From contig JAISRV010000438.1 of NCBI GenBank assembly GCA_031273445.1, positions 1 through 7,873 on the forward strand: DNA of 7,873 nucleotides, in the 5' to 3' direction. The notes under the pieces were generated by a model. The model was not told the origin of the DNA. It worked only from the letters and a program-made list of their open reading frames with translations, and did not search any database. Position numbers and translations under genes: made by a program. Source of the stretch: Candidatus Adiutrix sp. GTDB taxonomy: Bacteria > Desulfobacterota > Desulfarculia > Adiutricales > Adiutricaceae. Below are positions 1 to 5,806 of the stretch, in pieces; position 1 is the first letter of the stretch, and every line of letters starts with the position of its first letter.

Positions 1-549
1 GCGGAGTATCTGGATTTCAGAAAAGCGAAGGGGAATGCCTTCGAAAACAGGCTGCGACTCAGAGGTTATTCCGCAAAATCCTTCGGGGACTCCTCAGAGG
101 GCGAGTTGGACGCGCTGAAGCGGGACATGGGCCTGCGTTTCCCGGAGAATCTGACGCCGTTCAGAGACGCGCTCAAAATTTTGAGCGACCTCAGCTCTAT
201 CGTATACAGGGACGGGCGGCCCATGGCTTACTGCGCTTTGAGCGACTGCGAATACGACGAAAAAACCGCCGTAGTGGAATATATGGCCTGCGCAAGCGAA
301 TACATCAATACCGGGGCCGGTCCGTGGGCTCTGATGAAATGTCTCGACGGCTTGTTTTCACTGTCCGCGGCGAAAGCGTATAAGAAGGTTATTTTTTTAT
401 TCAACGGGGCTAACGCGGAAATGCGAAACCTCGTGAATGGCCCCTTGACGAAATTCAAGGGGAGAGTCATATCGGAATCGCGCTGTTACAAAATTCGACT
501 TGGCGATCAAATCAGCCTTTCCCCTGAGACCGCACAGGGCCCTGGTTGA
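1..549 (+). CDS. 3' part of an unrecognised protein, possibly GNAT-like C-terminal domain
   Basis: The frame is open from base 1 to a TGA at 547-549, giving 182 residues with no stop, so the gene starts upstream of the window. A TTG at 106 is a possible internal start but has no good ribosome binding site, and the frame before it looks equally coding, so I treat the gene as 5'-truncated. The visible protein is soluble and mixed alpha/beta: a basic N-terminal stretch, then a segment around VYRDGRPMAYCALSDCEYD that resembles paired beta strands. A GAGPWALMKCL-like segment follows, then a strand KKVIFLFNGAN. The order strand-strand-glycine-rich turn-helix-strand is reminiscent of GNAT acetyltransferases, but no diagnostic acetyl-CoA motif is certain. 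No membrane segment is seen. The gene is followed by its own terminator and is probably not cotranscribed with cheY. Function unknown; the GNAT idea is a weak inference. Confidence 0.7.
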   Translation, partial: AEYLDFRKAKGNAFENRLRLRGYSAKSFGDSSEGELDALKRDMGLRFPENLTPFRDALKILSDLSSIVYRDGRPMAYCALSDCEYDEKTAVVEYMACASEYINTGAGPWALMKCLDGLFSLSAAKAYKKVIFLFNGANAEMRNLVNGPLTKFKGRVISESRCYKIRLGDQISLSPETAQGPG

Positions 550-554
550 TGTTG

Positions 555-591
555 GGGCCGGGTTTTGATAAAATCGTCCCAGCCCGTTTTT
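555..591 (+). terminator. Intrinsic terminator after the first gene
   Basis: GGGCCGGG (555-562) pairs with CCCAGCCC (578-585), eight positions with one C-A mismatch. The 15-base loop can itself pair TTTT with AAAA. It is followed by G and five T (587-591). It lies 6 bases after the stop of the upstream gene, which fits a Rho-independent terminator isolating that gene from cheY. Confidence 0.6.
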
Positions 592-679
592 ATGACCGGG
601 CCCTGAGGTCGCCGCCGCCGTCATTGCCGCCGGCTGACGCCCGCCGTCTCGAAGTATACACATGTTATGGAGAGGGACA

Positions 680-1060
680 ATGCCTTTTGACAAATCCATG
701 AGAGTGCTGGTGGTCGATGATTTTTCCACGATGCGGCGCATCGTCAAAAACATTCTGCGCCAGCTCGGGTTAAGCAACATCTCCGAGGCGGAAGACGGCG
801 AAAAAGCGGCGGCCCTTCTGGAAATAGAAAAATTCGACATCATCATCAGCGACTGGAACATGCCCAATATGACCGGCATAGAGCTGCTGCGCCATGTGCG
901 CTCTTCCGACCATTTGAAGGATATCCCCTTTTTGATGGTCACCGCCGAAGCGCAGCAGGAAAACATCATTGAAGCGGTCAAAGCCAAAGTCACCAACTAC
1001 ATCGTCAAACCCTTCACCGCTGACACGCTTCAGGAAAAACTGGATAAAATTTTCCCCTGA
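680..1060 (+). CDS. cheY: Chemotaxis response regulator CheY
   Basis: A 126-residue stand-alone receiver domain with no output domain, the length of CheY. It would take phosphate from CheA and, when phosphorylated, bind the flagellar switch protein FliM to change rotation. All receiver residues are present, each one position later than in E. coli CheY: acidic pair Asp13/Asp14, phospho-acceptor Asp58 in ISDWNMPN, Thr88 in MVTAEA, Tyr107 and Lys110 in VKPF. The VVDDFSTMRRIV and ISDWNMPNM segments are nearly identical to enterobacterial CheY, which favours true CheY over a generic receiver. I chose ATG 680 because GGAGAGGG (669-676) sits just upstream; an in-frame ATG at 662 would add six residues, precede that site, and not match the family. 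No other chemotaxis or flagellar gene is in view. The gene stands between two terminators and is probably monocistronic or the end of a short unit. Confidence 0.95.
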   Translation: MPFDKSMRVLVVDDFSTMRRIVKNILRQLGLSNISEAEDGEKAAALLEIEKFDIIISDWNMPNMTGIELLRHVRSSDHLKDIPFLMVTAEAQQENIIEAVKAKVTNYIVKPFTADTLQEKLDKIFP

Positions 1061-1066
1061 GCCCGG

Positions 1067-1091
1067 CCGCCGCGAGGGCGGCGGATTTTTT
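1067..1091 (+). terminator. Intrinsic terminator after cheY
   Basis: A perfect 7-bp stem, CCGCCGC (1067-1073) with GCGGCGG (1078-1084), and a GAGG loop are followed by A and six T (1086-1091). It starts 6 bases after the cheY stop and ends 26 bases before the prepilin peptidase start. It should separate the two transcripts, at least partly. Confidence 0.85.
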
Positions 1092-1117
1092 CGTCCCCGC
1101 CCGGACGCGAGGTATTC

Positions 1118-1993
1118 ATGGACCGCCAAGCCCTAGCGGCATATGCCGTCTACGTTCTTATTTTCGCCTTTGGCCTGTCGGTGGGCAGCTTTCTGAACGT
1201 GGTCATCTACCGGCTGCCGCGCGCGGGCCTGGGTCTGGCCCAGCCCCGCCGCTCGTTTTGCCCGGTTTGCCGCTCGCCCATCCGCTGGTTCGACAATCTG
1301 CCCGTCTTCAGCTGGCTGCTTTTGCGCGGCCGATGCCGCGACTGCGGCGAACCCATCGCCGCCCGCTACCCGCTGGTTGAACTCGCCGCGGGCCTCCTGG
1401 TTCTCCTCCTTTTCCGGCGTTACGGCTTTTCCCCGATTTTCTTCTTTTATTTTTATTTCGCCATGTGCCTTCTGGCCATTGCCCTTATCGACCTGGAACT
1501 GATGGTCATCCCCATGGCCCTGGTCTATCCCGCGGCCGCCCTGGGGCTGGTCTGCGCCCTGGTCGAGCCCTCGCCCTCGCTGTCGGGCGCCTGGCTTTGG
1601 AACCTGGCGGCCCCGACCCTGGGCGACCGCGCGGCTTCCCTGGCCGGCGCCCTGGCCGGCCTGGCCTCGGGCTGGGCCGTGCTGAAGCTGGTTTCGGCGG
1701 GCTATTTGGCGGTTCGGGGCCACGCGGGCATGGGCGACGGCGACCCCCCGCTGTTGGGCATGATCGGCGCCTTTCTGGGCTGGGGGGCCGTGCCGCTGGT
1801 TGTTTTATGGTCGACGCTGATCGGCCTGTTCAGCGCCTTAATTTTGATGGCCCTGTCCCGCGGCAAGCCCCGCCGGGAAAGCTGGGGCCAGAAGGCCCTG
1901 CCTTTCGGCCCCTTTCTGGTGCTGGCCGCCTTCATTTACCTTTTTTTCGGCCAGTCCTTTCTGGCCTGGTACTGGGCCATGTTTTTGCTTTAA
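1118..1993 (+). CDS. pilD: Type IV prepilin peptidase / N-methyltransferase (A24A family)
   Basis: A 291-residue polytopic inner-membrane enzyme that cleaves the leader of type IV prepilins or type II secretion pseudopilins and usually methylates the new N-terminus. The family order is complete. An N-terminal membrane segment carries GSFLNVVIYRLP (residues 23-34). A cytoplasmic loop holds two CxxC pairs (Cys48/Cys51 and Cys73/Cys76), as in tetracysteine PilD. About seven hydrophobic segments follow. The two expected catalytic aspartates are Asp125 in LIDLELMVIP and Asp209 in GMGDGDPPLLG. The second motif is odd: the family normally reads GD-x-K-LL, here GDPPLL, so the conserved lysine is replaced by proline. 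The start ATG has GAGG (1109-1112) five bases upstream. No pilin or secretion gene is adjacent; the next gene, an ABC permease, begins 6 bases after the stop. The family is certain; pilus versus secretion role cannot be told here. Confidence 0.93.
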   Translation: MDRQALAAYAVYVLIFAFGLSVGSFLNVVIYRLPRAGLGLAQPRRSFCPVCRSPIRWFDNLPVFSWLLLRGRCRDCGEPIAARYPLVELAAGLLVLLLFRRYGFSPIFFFYFYFAMCLLAIALIDLELMVIPMALVYPAAALGLVCALVEPSPSLSGAWLWNLAAPTLGDRAASLAGALAGLASGWAVLKLVSAGYLAVRGHAGMGDGDPPLLGMIGAFLGWGAVPLVVLWSTLIGLFSALILMALSRGKPRRESWGQKALPFGPFLVLAAFIYLFFGQSFLAWYWAMFLL

Positions 1994-1999
1994 AAATAT

Positions 2000-2800
2000 A
2001 TGAAAAAACAAAAAAATCCATATAAATTGACCGCGCTCCCGGCCTGGGCCGCGACTTTGGCCCTCCTGGCCTGGCTGGTTTATGACGGCGCGGTCAAAAG
2101 CGGCTACAGCTGGGAGTGGTCGCGCATCCCGGCCTTCTTTTTCGACGCGGACAAAGGGGAATTGGGCCCGCTGACGCTGGGGCTGGGCCTCACTTTTCAA
2201 ATAACTTTCTGGAGTCTGCTGATCACTTTCGGGCTGGGGCTTTTCATCGCCCTGGCCCGTCTGGCCGGGGGGACGGTTTTATCCGCCCTGGCCAGGATAT
2301 ATCTGGAAGTGATCCGCAATACGCCGCTGCTGGTGCAGATTCTGGTCATGTATTCAGTGGTCGGGGAAATTTTTTCCCTGTCGCGCTTCTGGGCCGCGGT
2401 CCTGGCCGTCAGTTTTTTTGAAGCCGCCTACCTTTCCGAGATCATACGCTCCGGCATTCTCGCGGTCGGCGAGGGGCAGTGGCAGGCGGCCTGGTGCCTG
2501 GGGCTCTCCACGCCCGACACTTTCCGACGGGTGATTCTGCCCCAGACCGGACCCATGCTCCTGCCGCCGCTGTGCAGCCTGGTCATCAGCCTGATCAAGG
2601 ATTCGGCCCTCGTCTCCGTCATCGGGGTCTACGAGCTGACCAAAGCGGCCAGAAGCCTGATCGCGAAGACTTATCTGGCCCTGGAACTGTGGCTGACCAT
2701 CGCGGTGGTCTATCTTTTAATAAATCTGGCGGTTTCCGAATTGGGGGCCTTTCTGGAAAGGCGCCTGGGCGCCTCCGGCCGGGCCGGGCGGTTTTTATGA
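2000..2800 (+). CDS. Polar amino-acid ABC transporter permease (HisM/GlnP family), subunit 1
   Basis: A 266-residue inner-membrane permease of the polar amino-acid uptake family. Hydrophobic segments lie at about residues 14-31, 60-85, 100-125, 130-150, 190-215 and 230-250. RNTPLLVQ (about residues 110-117) is a hallmark of the family. The cytoplasmic EAA loop is intact: EAAYLSEIIRSG, then GQWQAAWCLGLS, then RRVILPQ. This loop docks on the ATPase. It is clearly paralogous to the permease at 4744, sharing the N-terminal W-W aromatic region (GYSWEWSRIP here, YGWNWSVMP there) and GLGLTF/GLGLTL. The start follows the peptidase stop by 6 bases in an A-rich stretch with no recognisable Shine-Dalgarno site, suggesting translational re-initiation. 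The stop TGA overlaps an ATG (ATGA, 2797-2800) that opens the first mini-ORF of a 41-bp repeat. The substrate cannot be read from the sequence. Confidence 0.93.
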   Translation: MKKQKNPYKLTALPAWAATLALLAWLVYDGAVKSGYSWEWSRIPAFFFDADKGELGPLTLGLGLTFQITFWSLLITFGLGLFIALARLAGGTVLSALARIYLEVIRNTPLLVQILVMYSVVGEIFSLSRFWAAVLAVSFFEAAYLSEIIRSGILAVGEGQWQAAWCLGLSTPDTFRRVILPQTGPMLLPPLCSLVISLIKDSALVSVIGVYELTKAARSLIAKTYLALELWLTIAVVYLLINLAVSELGAFLERRLGASGRAGRFL

Positions 2801-2841
2801 CGGCGGCGGTTTCATCGCGCCGGGCCGGGCGGTTTTTATGA
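2797..2841 (+). CDS. Mini-ORF 1 (14 residues) in the 41-bp repeat
   Basis: Reads [14 protein letters not shown] then TGA. Its ATG overlaps the permease stop as ATGA (2797-2800), and its own stop overlaps the next mini-ORF start as ATGA (2838-2841). The last residues (AGRFL) repeat the permease C-terminus RAGRFL, and its first bases repeat the ATPase start. It probably has no peptide function; if translated, it would pass ribosomes from permease to ATPase. Translation is an inference from the overlaps only; no strong Shine-Dalgarno site is seen beyond GGGCGG. Confidence 0.35.
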   Translation: MTAAVSSRRAGRFL

Positions 2842-2882
2842 CGGCGGCGGCTTCATCGCGCTGGGCCGGGCGGTTTTTATGA
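2838..2882 (+). CDS. Mini-ORF 2 (14 residues) in the 41-bp repeat
   Basis: Reads [14 protein letters not shown] then TGA, differing from mini-ORF 1 at two residues. It begins inside the ATGA that ends mini-ORF 1 and ends inside the ATGA (2879-2882) that starts the ATPase gene. Likely a by-product of the tandem duplication that keeps start-stop coupling intact. Not demonstrably expressed. Confidence 0.35.
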   Translation: MTAAASSRWAGRFL

Positions 2883-3622
2883 CCGGCGGCGACTTCATTT
2901 CAGTCGAGCGGATTTACAAAACCTACGACAGCGGCTTGGCCGCGCTCAAGGGCGTCTCCCTGACCGTGCGGCGCGGCGAGACGCTGGTGATCGTCGGCCC
3001 TTCCGGCTCCGGCAAGTCCACCCTCTTGCGCTGTCTGTGCGGCCTGGAAGAAATAGACGCCGGCGCCGTCGTCATTGACGGGCAGGTGGTCAGCGGGGAC
3101 GCCCGTCTGCGGGATAAAATGCGGCCGGAACTGGGCCTGGTGTTTCAGTCCTTCAACCTCTTTCCGCACCTGACCGTTATGGAGAACATCACTCTGGCCC
3201 CGGTTCGCGTGCGCCGGGTCAAAGCGGCCGAGGCGGAAAAGGCGGCCGGCCGCCTTTTGGAAAAGGTGGGGCTGGCCGACAAGGCCGGGGCGCGGCCGGC
3301 GCAGCTGTCCGGCGGCCAGCAGCAGCGGGTGGCCATTGCCCGGGCCCTGGCCATGAACCCCAGGGTGATGCTTTTTGACGAAGTCACCAGCGCCCTGGAC
3401 CCGGAGATGATCGGCGAAGTGCTGGCGGTGATGAAGGATTTGGCCGCGGAAGGTTTGACCATGGTCGTGGTCACCCATGAAATGGGCTTTGCCAGGGAAG
3501 TCGGCGAGGCGGTGGTTTTCATGGACGGAGGCGAAGTGGTGGAGCGGGCCGCCCCGGCCGCCCGTTTTTTCGACCAGCCCGCCACAGACAGGGCCCGCCA
3601 GTTTTTAGAAAAAATTTTTTAG
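2879..3622 (+). CDS. Polar amino-acid ABC transporter ATP-binding protein (GlnQ/HisP family)
   Basis: A 247-residue cytoplasmic ATPase, normal length for the family, powering import through the two neighbouring permeases. Motifs in order: Walker [10 protein letters not shown] (residues 40-48); Q-loop Gln90 in [13 protein letters not shown]; signature LSGGQQQR starting at residue 143; Walker B VMLFDE (163-168) with catalytic Glu168; D-loop SALDPE; switch His200 in VVTHEM. The [16 protein letters not shown] and [15 protein letters not shown] segments are typical of the GlnQ/HisP group. The start ATG at 2879 lies in the third copy of the 41-bp repeat and overlaps the preceding mini-ORF stop; [16 protein letters not shown] begins the first strand at the usual distance, and I found no better upstream in-frame start. 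The TAG stop (3620-3622) lies at the start of the downstream 79-80-bp repeat. All catalytic residues are intact, so the protein should be active. Confidence 0.96.
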   Translation: MTGGDFISVERIYKTYDSGLAALKGVSLTVRRGETLVIVGPSGSGKSTLLRCLCGLEEIDAGAVVIDGQVVSGDARLRDKMRPELGLVFQSFNLFPHLTVMENITLAPVRVRRVKAAEAEKAAGRLLEKVGLADKAGARPAQLSGGQQQRVAIARALAMNPRVMLFDEVTSALDPEMIGEVLAVMKDLAAEGLTMVVVTHEMGFAREVGEAVVFMDGGEVVERAAPAARFFDQPATDRARQFLEKIF

Positions 3623-3642
3623 TTTCGGCGTTTGAATAAGGG

Positions 3643-3699
3643 AAGCCCTAAGGCCCGAGCAACCAGAAGGCAACACAGGGTTCTTTAGGCCTTGTTTTT
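3643..3699 (+). terminator. Hairpin plus T tract in repeat copy 1 (possible attenuator)
   Basis: AAGCCCTAAGG (3643-3653) pairs with CTTTAGGCCTT (3683-3693): eleven positions with one C-C mismatch and one G-T pair, around a 29-base loop. G and five T (3695-3699) follow. It could be a partial terminator or an RNA end protecting the upstream message. The long loop makes it a weaker terminator than the one at 5807. Confidence 0.45.
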
Positions 3700-3721
3700 A
3701 GTTTCGGCGTTTGAATGAGGG

Positions 3722-3779
3722 AAGCCCTAAGGCTCCGAGCGACCAGAAGGCAACACAGGATTCTTTAGGCTTTGTTTTT
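3722..3779 (+). terminator. Hairpin plus T tract in repeat copy 2 (possible attenuator)
   Basis: AAGCCCTAAGG (3722-3732) pairs with CTTTAGGCTTT (3763-3773), with the same C-C mismatch and two G-T pairs, then G and five T (3775-3779). The second copy of the element, 31 bases upstream of the solute-binding-protein start. It is slightly less stable than copy 1. Confidence 0.4.
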
Positions 3780-3809
3780 AGTTTCGGCGCTTAAAAAAGG
3801 AGATAAAAT

Positions 3810-4661
3810 ATGAAAAAACGTTTTTTTGTTTTGTCGGCGATTTTGGCCGTCGCGGTCTGGCTGTCTTCGCCGGCCGCGGCTCAGATGGGTCTGCCCGCCC
3901 CCAACCCGGACGACGCCAAACTCTTGGCGGGCAACCGCTGGGTGGAAGAAGTCAGGTCGCGCGGCGTTTTGCGCGTGGGCTTCGATATTTTCCGGCCCTG
4001 GGCCATGAAGGCCAAGGCCGGCAATTACGTCGGCTTTGAAATCCAGGTCGCCGAAGCCCTGGCCGCCGACATGGGGGTCAAGGCGGAATTCGTGCCCACC
4101 AACTGGGACGGCATCATCCCGGCTCTTCTGACCGACAATTTCGACATCATCATCGCCAGCATGGGCATCACCCCGGAGCGTTCCCTGAAGGTGGCCTTCA
4201 CCGAGCCATATGAATACTCGGGCATGGCCATAGCCGCCAGCCTCCTCACCGCGCCCGGCCTTTCCAGTTTGGAGGATTTCAATAAAAAAGAAATCAACGT
4301 GGTCGTCAAAAGCGGCACCACCGCCGCCCAGGCGGCTTTTGAGCTGCTGCCCAACGCCGCCATCGTCGAACTTGACGACGAGGGCCTCACCGCCCAGGAA
4401 CTCAGAAGCGGGCGGGCCCAGGTTTTGATCGCTTCCGCCCCTTATCCGGCGGAACTGGCCCTGCAGAACCCCGGCGAAATTTATGTCCCCATCCCCGGAA
4501 CTCTGACCAATGAACCCGTCGGCATGGCCTTAAGGCCCCAGGACCGCGACGCCCTGCCGGCTCTGAACGCCTGGATCGCGGCCCGCTTCGCCTCCCGGTG
4601 GCTTAAGACCACCTGGAGTTACTGGTTCGAGACCCTGGACTGGGAACCTCTCCTGAAATAG
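3810..4661 (+). CDS. Amino-acid ABC transporter periplasmic solute-binding protein (SBP family 3)
   Basis: A 283-residue secreted receptor that captures the substrate and delivers it to the permeases. It has a clear Sec signal peptide: basic MKKR, a hydrophobic core to about residue 18, and a type I cleavage site after PAAA (residues 21-24), with no lipobox cysteine, so it should be free in the periplasm. The type 2 binding-protein fold starts at RSRGVLRVGFDIFRPW (about residues 49-64). Family landmarks follow: GFEIQVAEALAADMGV, WDGIIPALL, FDIIIASMGITPERS and FTEPYEYSG. Arg124 of the TPER motif is the position that normally grips the substrate alpha-carboxylate, supporting an amino-acid-like ligand. 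The start has an excellent AAGGAG site (3797-3802), the best in the operon, fitting the high dosage such receptors need. Its position between the ATPase and second permease is unusual. Exact ligand unknown. Confidence 0.94.
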   Translation: MKKRFFVLSAILAVAVWLSSPAAAQMGLPAPNPDDAKLLAGNRWVEEVRSRGVLRVGFDIFRPWAMKAKAGNYVGFEIQVAEALAADMGVKAEFVPTNWDGIIPALLTDNFDIIIASMGITPERSLKVAFTEPYEYSGMAIAASLLTAPGLSSLEDFNKKEINVVVKSGTTAAQAAFELLPNAAIVELDDEGLTAQELRSGRAQVLIASAPYPAELALQNPGEIYVPIPGTLTNEPVGMALRPQDRDALPALNAWIAARFASRWLKTTWSYWFETLDWEPLLK

Positions 4662-4670
4662 CCCCGCCGC

Positions 4671-4697
4671 CGGCCCGCGCTCTTCCGGCGCGGGCGG
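4671..4697 (+). other. GC-rich intergenic hairpin between receptor and second permease
   Basis: GCCCGCGC (4673-4680) pairs with GCGCGGGC (4688-4695), eight base pairs around a 7-base loop, in the 82-base spacer between the two genes. No T tract follows, so it is not a classical terminator. It may protect the 3' end of receptor mRNA and lower downstream expression, which would suit more receptor than permease. Confidence 0.55.
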
Positions 4698-4743
4698 TTC
4701 GGCAGAGCGGCCCTGTGCGGCCGGGGATCAGGTCTAACCGCCC

Positions 4744-5628
4744 ATGAACAGCTCCTCGCATTTTACGCCCCCGCAATTGAGGCGCCGCGCTTTCGGCCTT
4801 TTTGACGCCGCGGTTCTGGCGGCCGCCCTGGCGGCCGTGTCTTTCCTGGCCTGGCAGGCGGCGGCGGACCTGAAATACGGCTGGAACTGGTCCGTCATGC
4901 CGCAGTTCATCCTGACCAGGGGCGCCGACGGCTCCTGGCGCCCCGGCGCCCTGGGCTTGGGGCTGGGCCTGACCCTTAAATTGAGCCTCTGGATCGCCGG
5001 AGGCGCGGCCGTTCTGGGGCTGGGGCTGGCTCTGGGCCGTCTGTCGGGGAGTTTTTATTGGCGGATGCTGTCCCGCACGGCCGTGGAGGCCGCCCGCAAC
5101 ATGCCGCCGGTGATCATGGTTTTTATCTTTTTCTTTTTTCTGGGCTCGCAAATCCTGCCCTGGCCCCGGCTCATAGAAGAAATCAGGTCTCTGCCTCCGG
5201 CCGCGCTGACGACTCTGGAATTCGCCGCCGCCCCCTCCGGCCGCCTGGCCGCCTTCATGTCGGCCGTTTGCGCCCTGGCCTATTATGAAGCCGCCTATTT
5301 TTCGGAAATTTTTCGGGGCGCCGTCCTCTCCATAGACCGGGGCCAGTGGGAGGCCTCCCGCTGTCTGGGGCTTTCCCGTTTTCAGCAATACCGCTTCATC
5401 ATTCTGCCCCAGGCGGGGCGCCGCGCCGCACCGCAGTTGGCCGGGCAGTTCATTTCCGTGGTCAAGGAATCTTCCATAGTTTCGGTCATAAGCCTGCCTG
5501 AGCTGACCTTTCGCGCCTCGGAACTGTCGGCCACCATTCATCAGATGTATGAAGTCTGGCTGACGGCGGCGCTTTTATATTTCATCTGCAATTTCGGTCT
5601 GTCGCTGCTCTTCGGCCGCCTGGAATAA
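4744..5628 (+). CDS. Polar amino-acid ABC transporter permease (HisM/GlnP family), subunit 2
   Basis: A 294-residue inner-membrane permease, paralogous to the one at 2000 and probably its heterodimer partner. The EAA loop is intact: EAAYFSEIFRGAVLSIDRGQWEASRCLGLS followed by a basic patch and FIILPQ (rendered here in parts; key residues E-A-A, G-x-W and L-P-Q). The family motif RNTPLLVQ is changed to RNMPPVIM. Compared with subunit 1, an extra stretch of about 30 residues (WPRLIEEIRSLPPAAL onward) lies between the third and fourth hydrophobic segments, probably a periplasmic loop that could touch the receptor. The start ATG 4744 has only a weak upstream site (CAGGTC, 4730-4735), so it may be poorly translated relative to the receptor. 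It ends the operon; a strong terminator lies about 180 bases downstream. Confidence 0.92.
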   Translation: MNSSSHFTPPQLRRRAFGLFDAAVLAAALAAVSFLAWQAAADLKYGWNWSVMPQFILTRGADGSWRPGALGLGLGLTLKLSLWIAGGAAVLGLGLALGRLSGSFYWRMLSRTAVEAARNMPPVIMVFIFFFFLGSQILPWPRLIEEIRSLPPAALTTLEFAAAPSGRLAAFMSAVCALAYYEAAYFSEIFRGAVLSIDRGQWEASRCLGLSRFQQYRFIILPQAGRRAAPQLAGQFISVVKESSIVSVISLPELTFRASELSATIHQMYEVWLTAALLYFICNFGLSLLFGRLE

Positions 5629-5806
5629 GGGTTGGCGTATAAACCCGGCTATTGAACATCGCGGGCGCCTCGGCGGCAAAAGTATTGTGATTTCTGGCTT
5701 TGACGAAATCATGCATGCTATGTTCATTCGGTTTATTCGGCGAGCCGATAACATAAAAATGGAACATCAGGGCCGTAGGCGTTCGGCGATCTAGATCGGA
5801 AAAATA

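Larger units (their letters stand above)
2778..2900 (+). repeat. 41-bp tandem repeat, three copies, at the permease/ATPase junction
   Basis: Copies lie at 2778-2818, 2819-2859 and 2860-2900. Each contains a GC-rich block, the conserved GGGCCGGGCGGTTTTTATGA, then a CGGCGGCG/TTCAT block. Copies 1 and 2 differ at only a few bases; copy 3 is diverged and carries one extra C after ATGAC. ATG codons fall at 2797, 2838 and 2879, exactly 41 bases apart. Copy 1 holds the permease stop and copy 3 the ATPase start, so the unit is the gene junction itself, duplicated. Confidence 0.95.
3615..3795 (+). repeat. 79-80-bp tandem repeat, two full copies plus a partial third
   Basis: Each unit begins TTTTTAGTTTCGGCG. 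Counting from AGTTTCGGCG, copy 1 runs 3621-3699 (79 bp) and copy 2 runs 3700-3779 (80 bp). They differ at four substitutions and one inserted T. A third copy begins at 3780 but soon becomes the ribosome binding site of the next gene (AAGGAG, 3797-3802). The unit starts at the ATPase stop codon and fills the whole spacer before the solute-binding-protein gene. The segment CCAGAAGGCAACACAGG is identical in both full copies. Confidence 0.93.

Noticed and set aside
586..599. 14-base match GTTTTTATGACCGG shared with the 41-bp repeat region (2873-2886)
   Set aside because: Part of it is the T tract of a terminator here. With no wider similarity on either side, chance is the simpler explanation.
662..680. 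Upstream ATG at 662 as the cheY start
   Set aside because: It would place the GGAGAGGG ribosome binding site inside the gene and add residues absent from the family; ATG 680 gives exact CheY numbering.
1133..1723. Long minus-strand open frame opposite the prepilin peptidase
   Set aside because: Gln/Gly/Arg-rich composition typical of antisense frames in GC-rich genes; the + strand carries clear peptidase motifs.
3621..3780. Possible CRISPR array or known riboswitch in the 79-80-bp repeats
   Set aside because: Units are adjacent with no unique spacers between short repeats, so not CRISPR. The sequence does not show glycine, SAM or lysine riboswitch core motifs that I can recognise.
5582..5767. 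Minus-strand open frame of 61 codons
   Set aside because: It overlaps the end of the permease gene, has no ribosome binding site and matches no family I recognise; kept only as a low-interest observation of the spacer.
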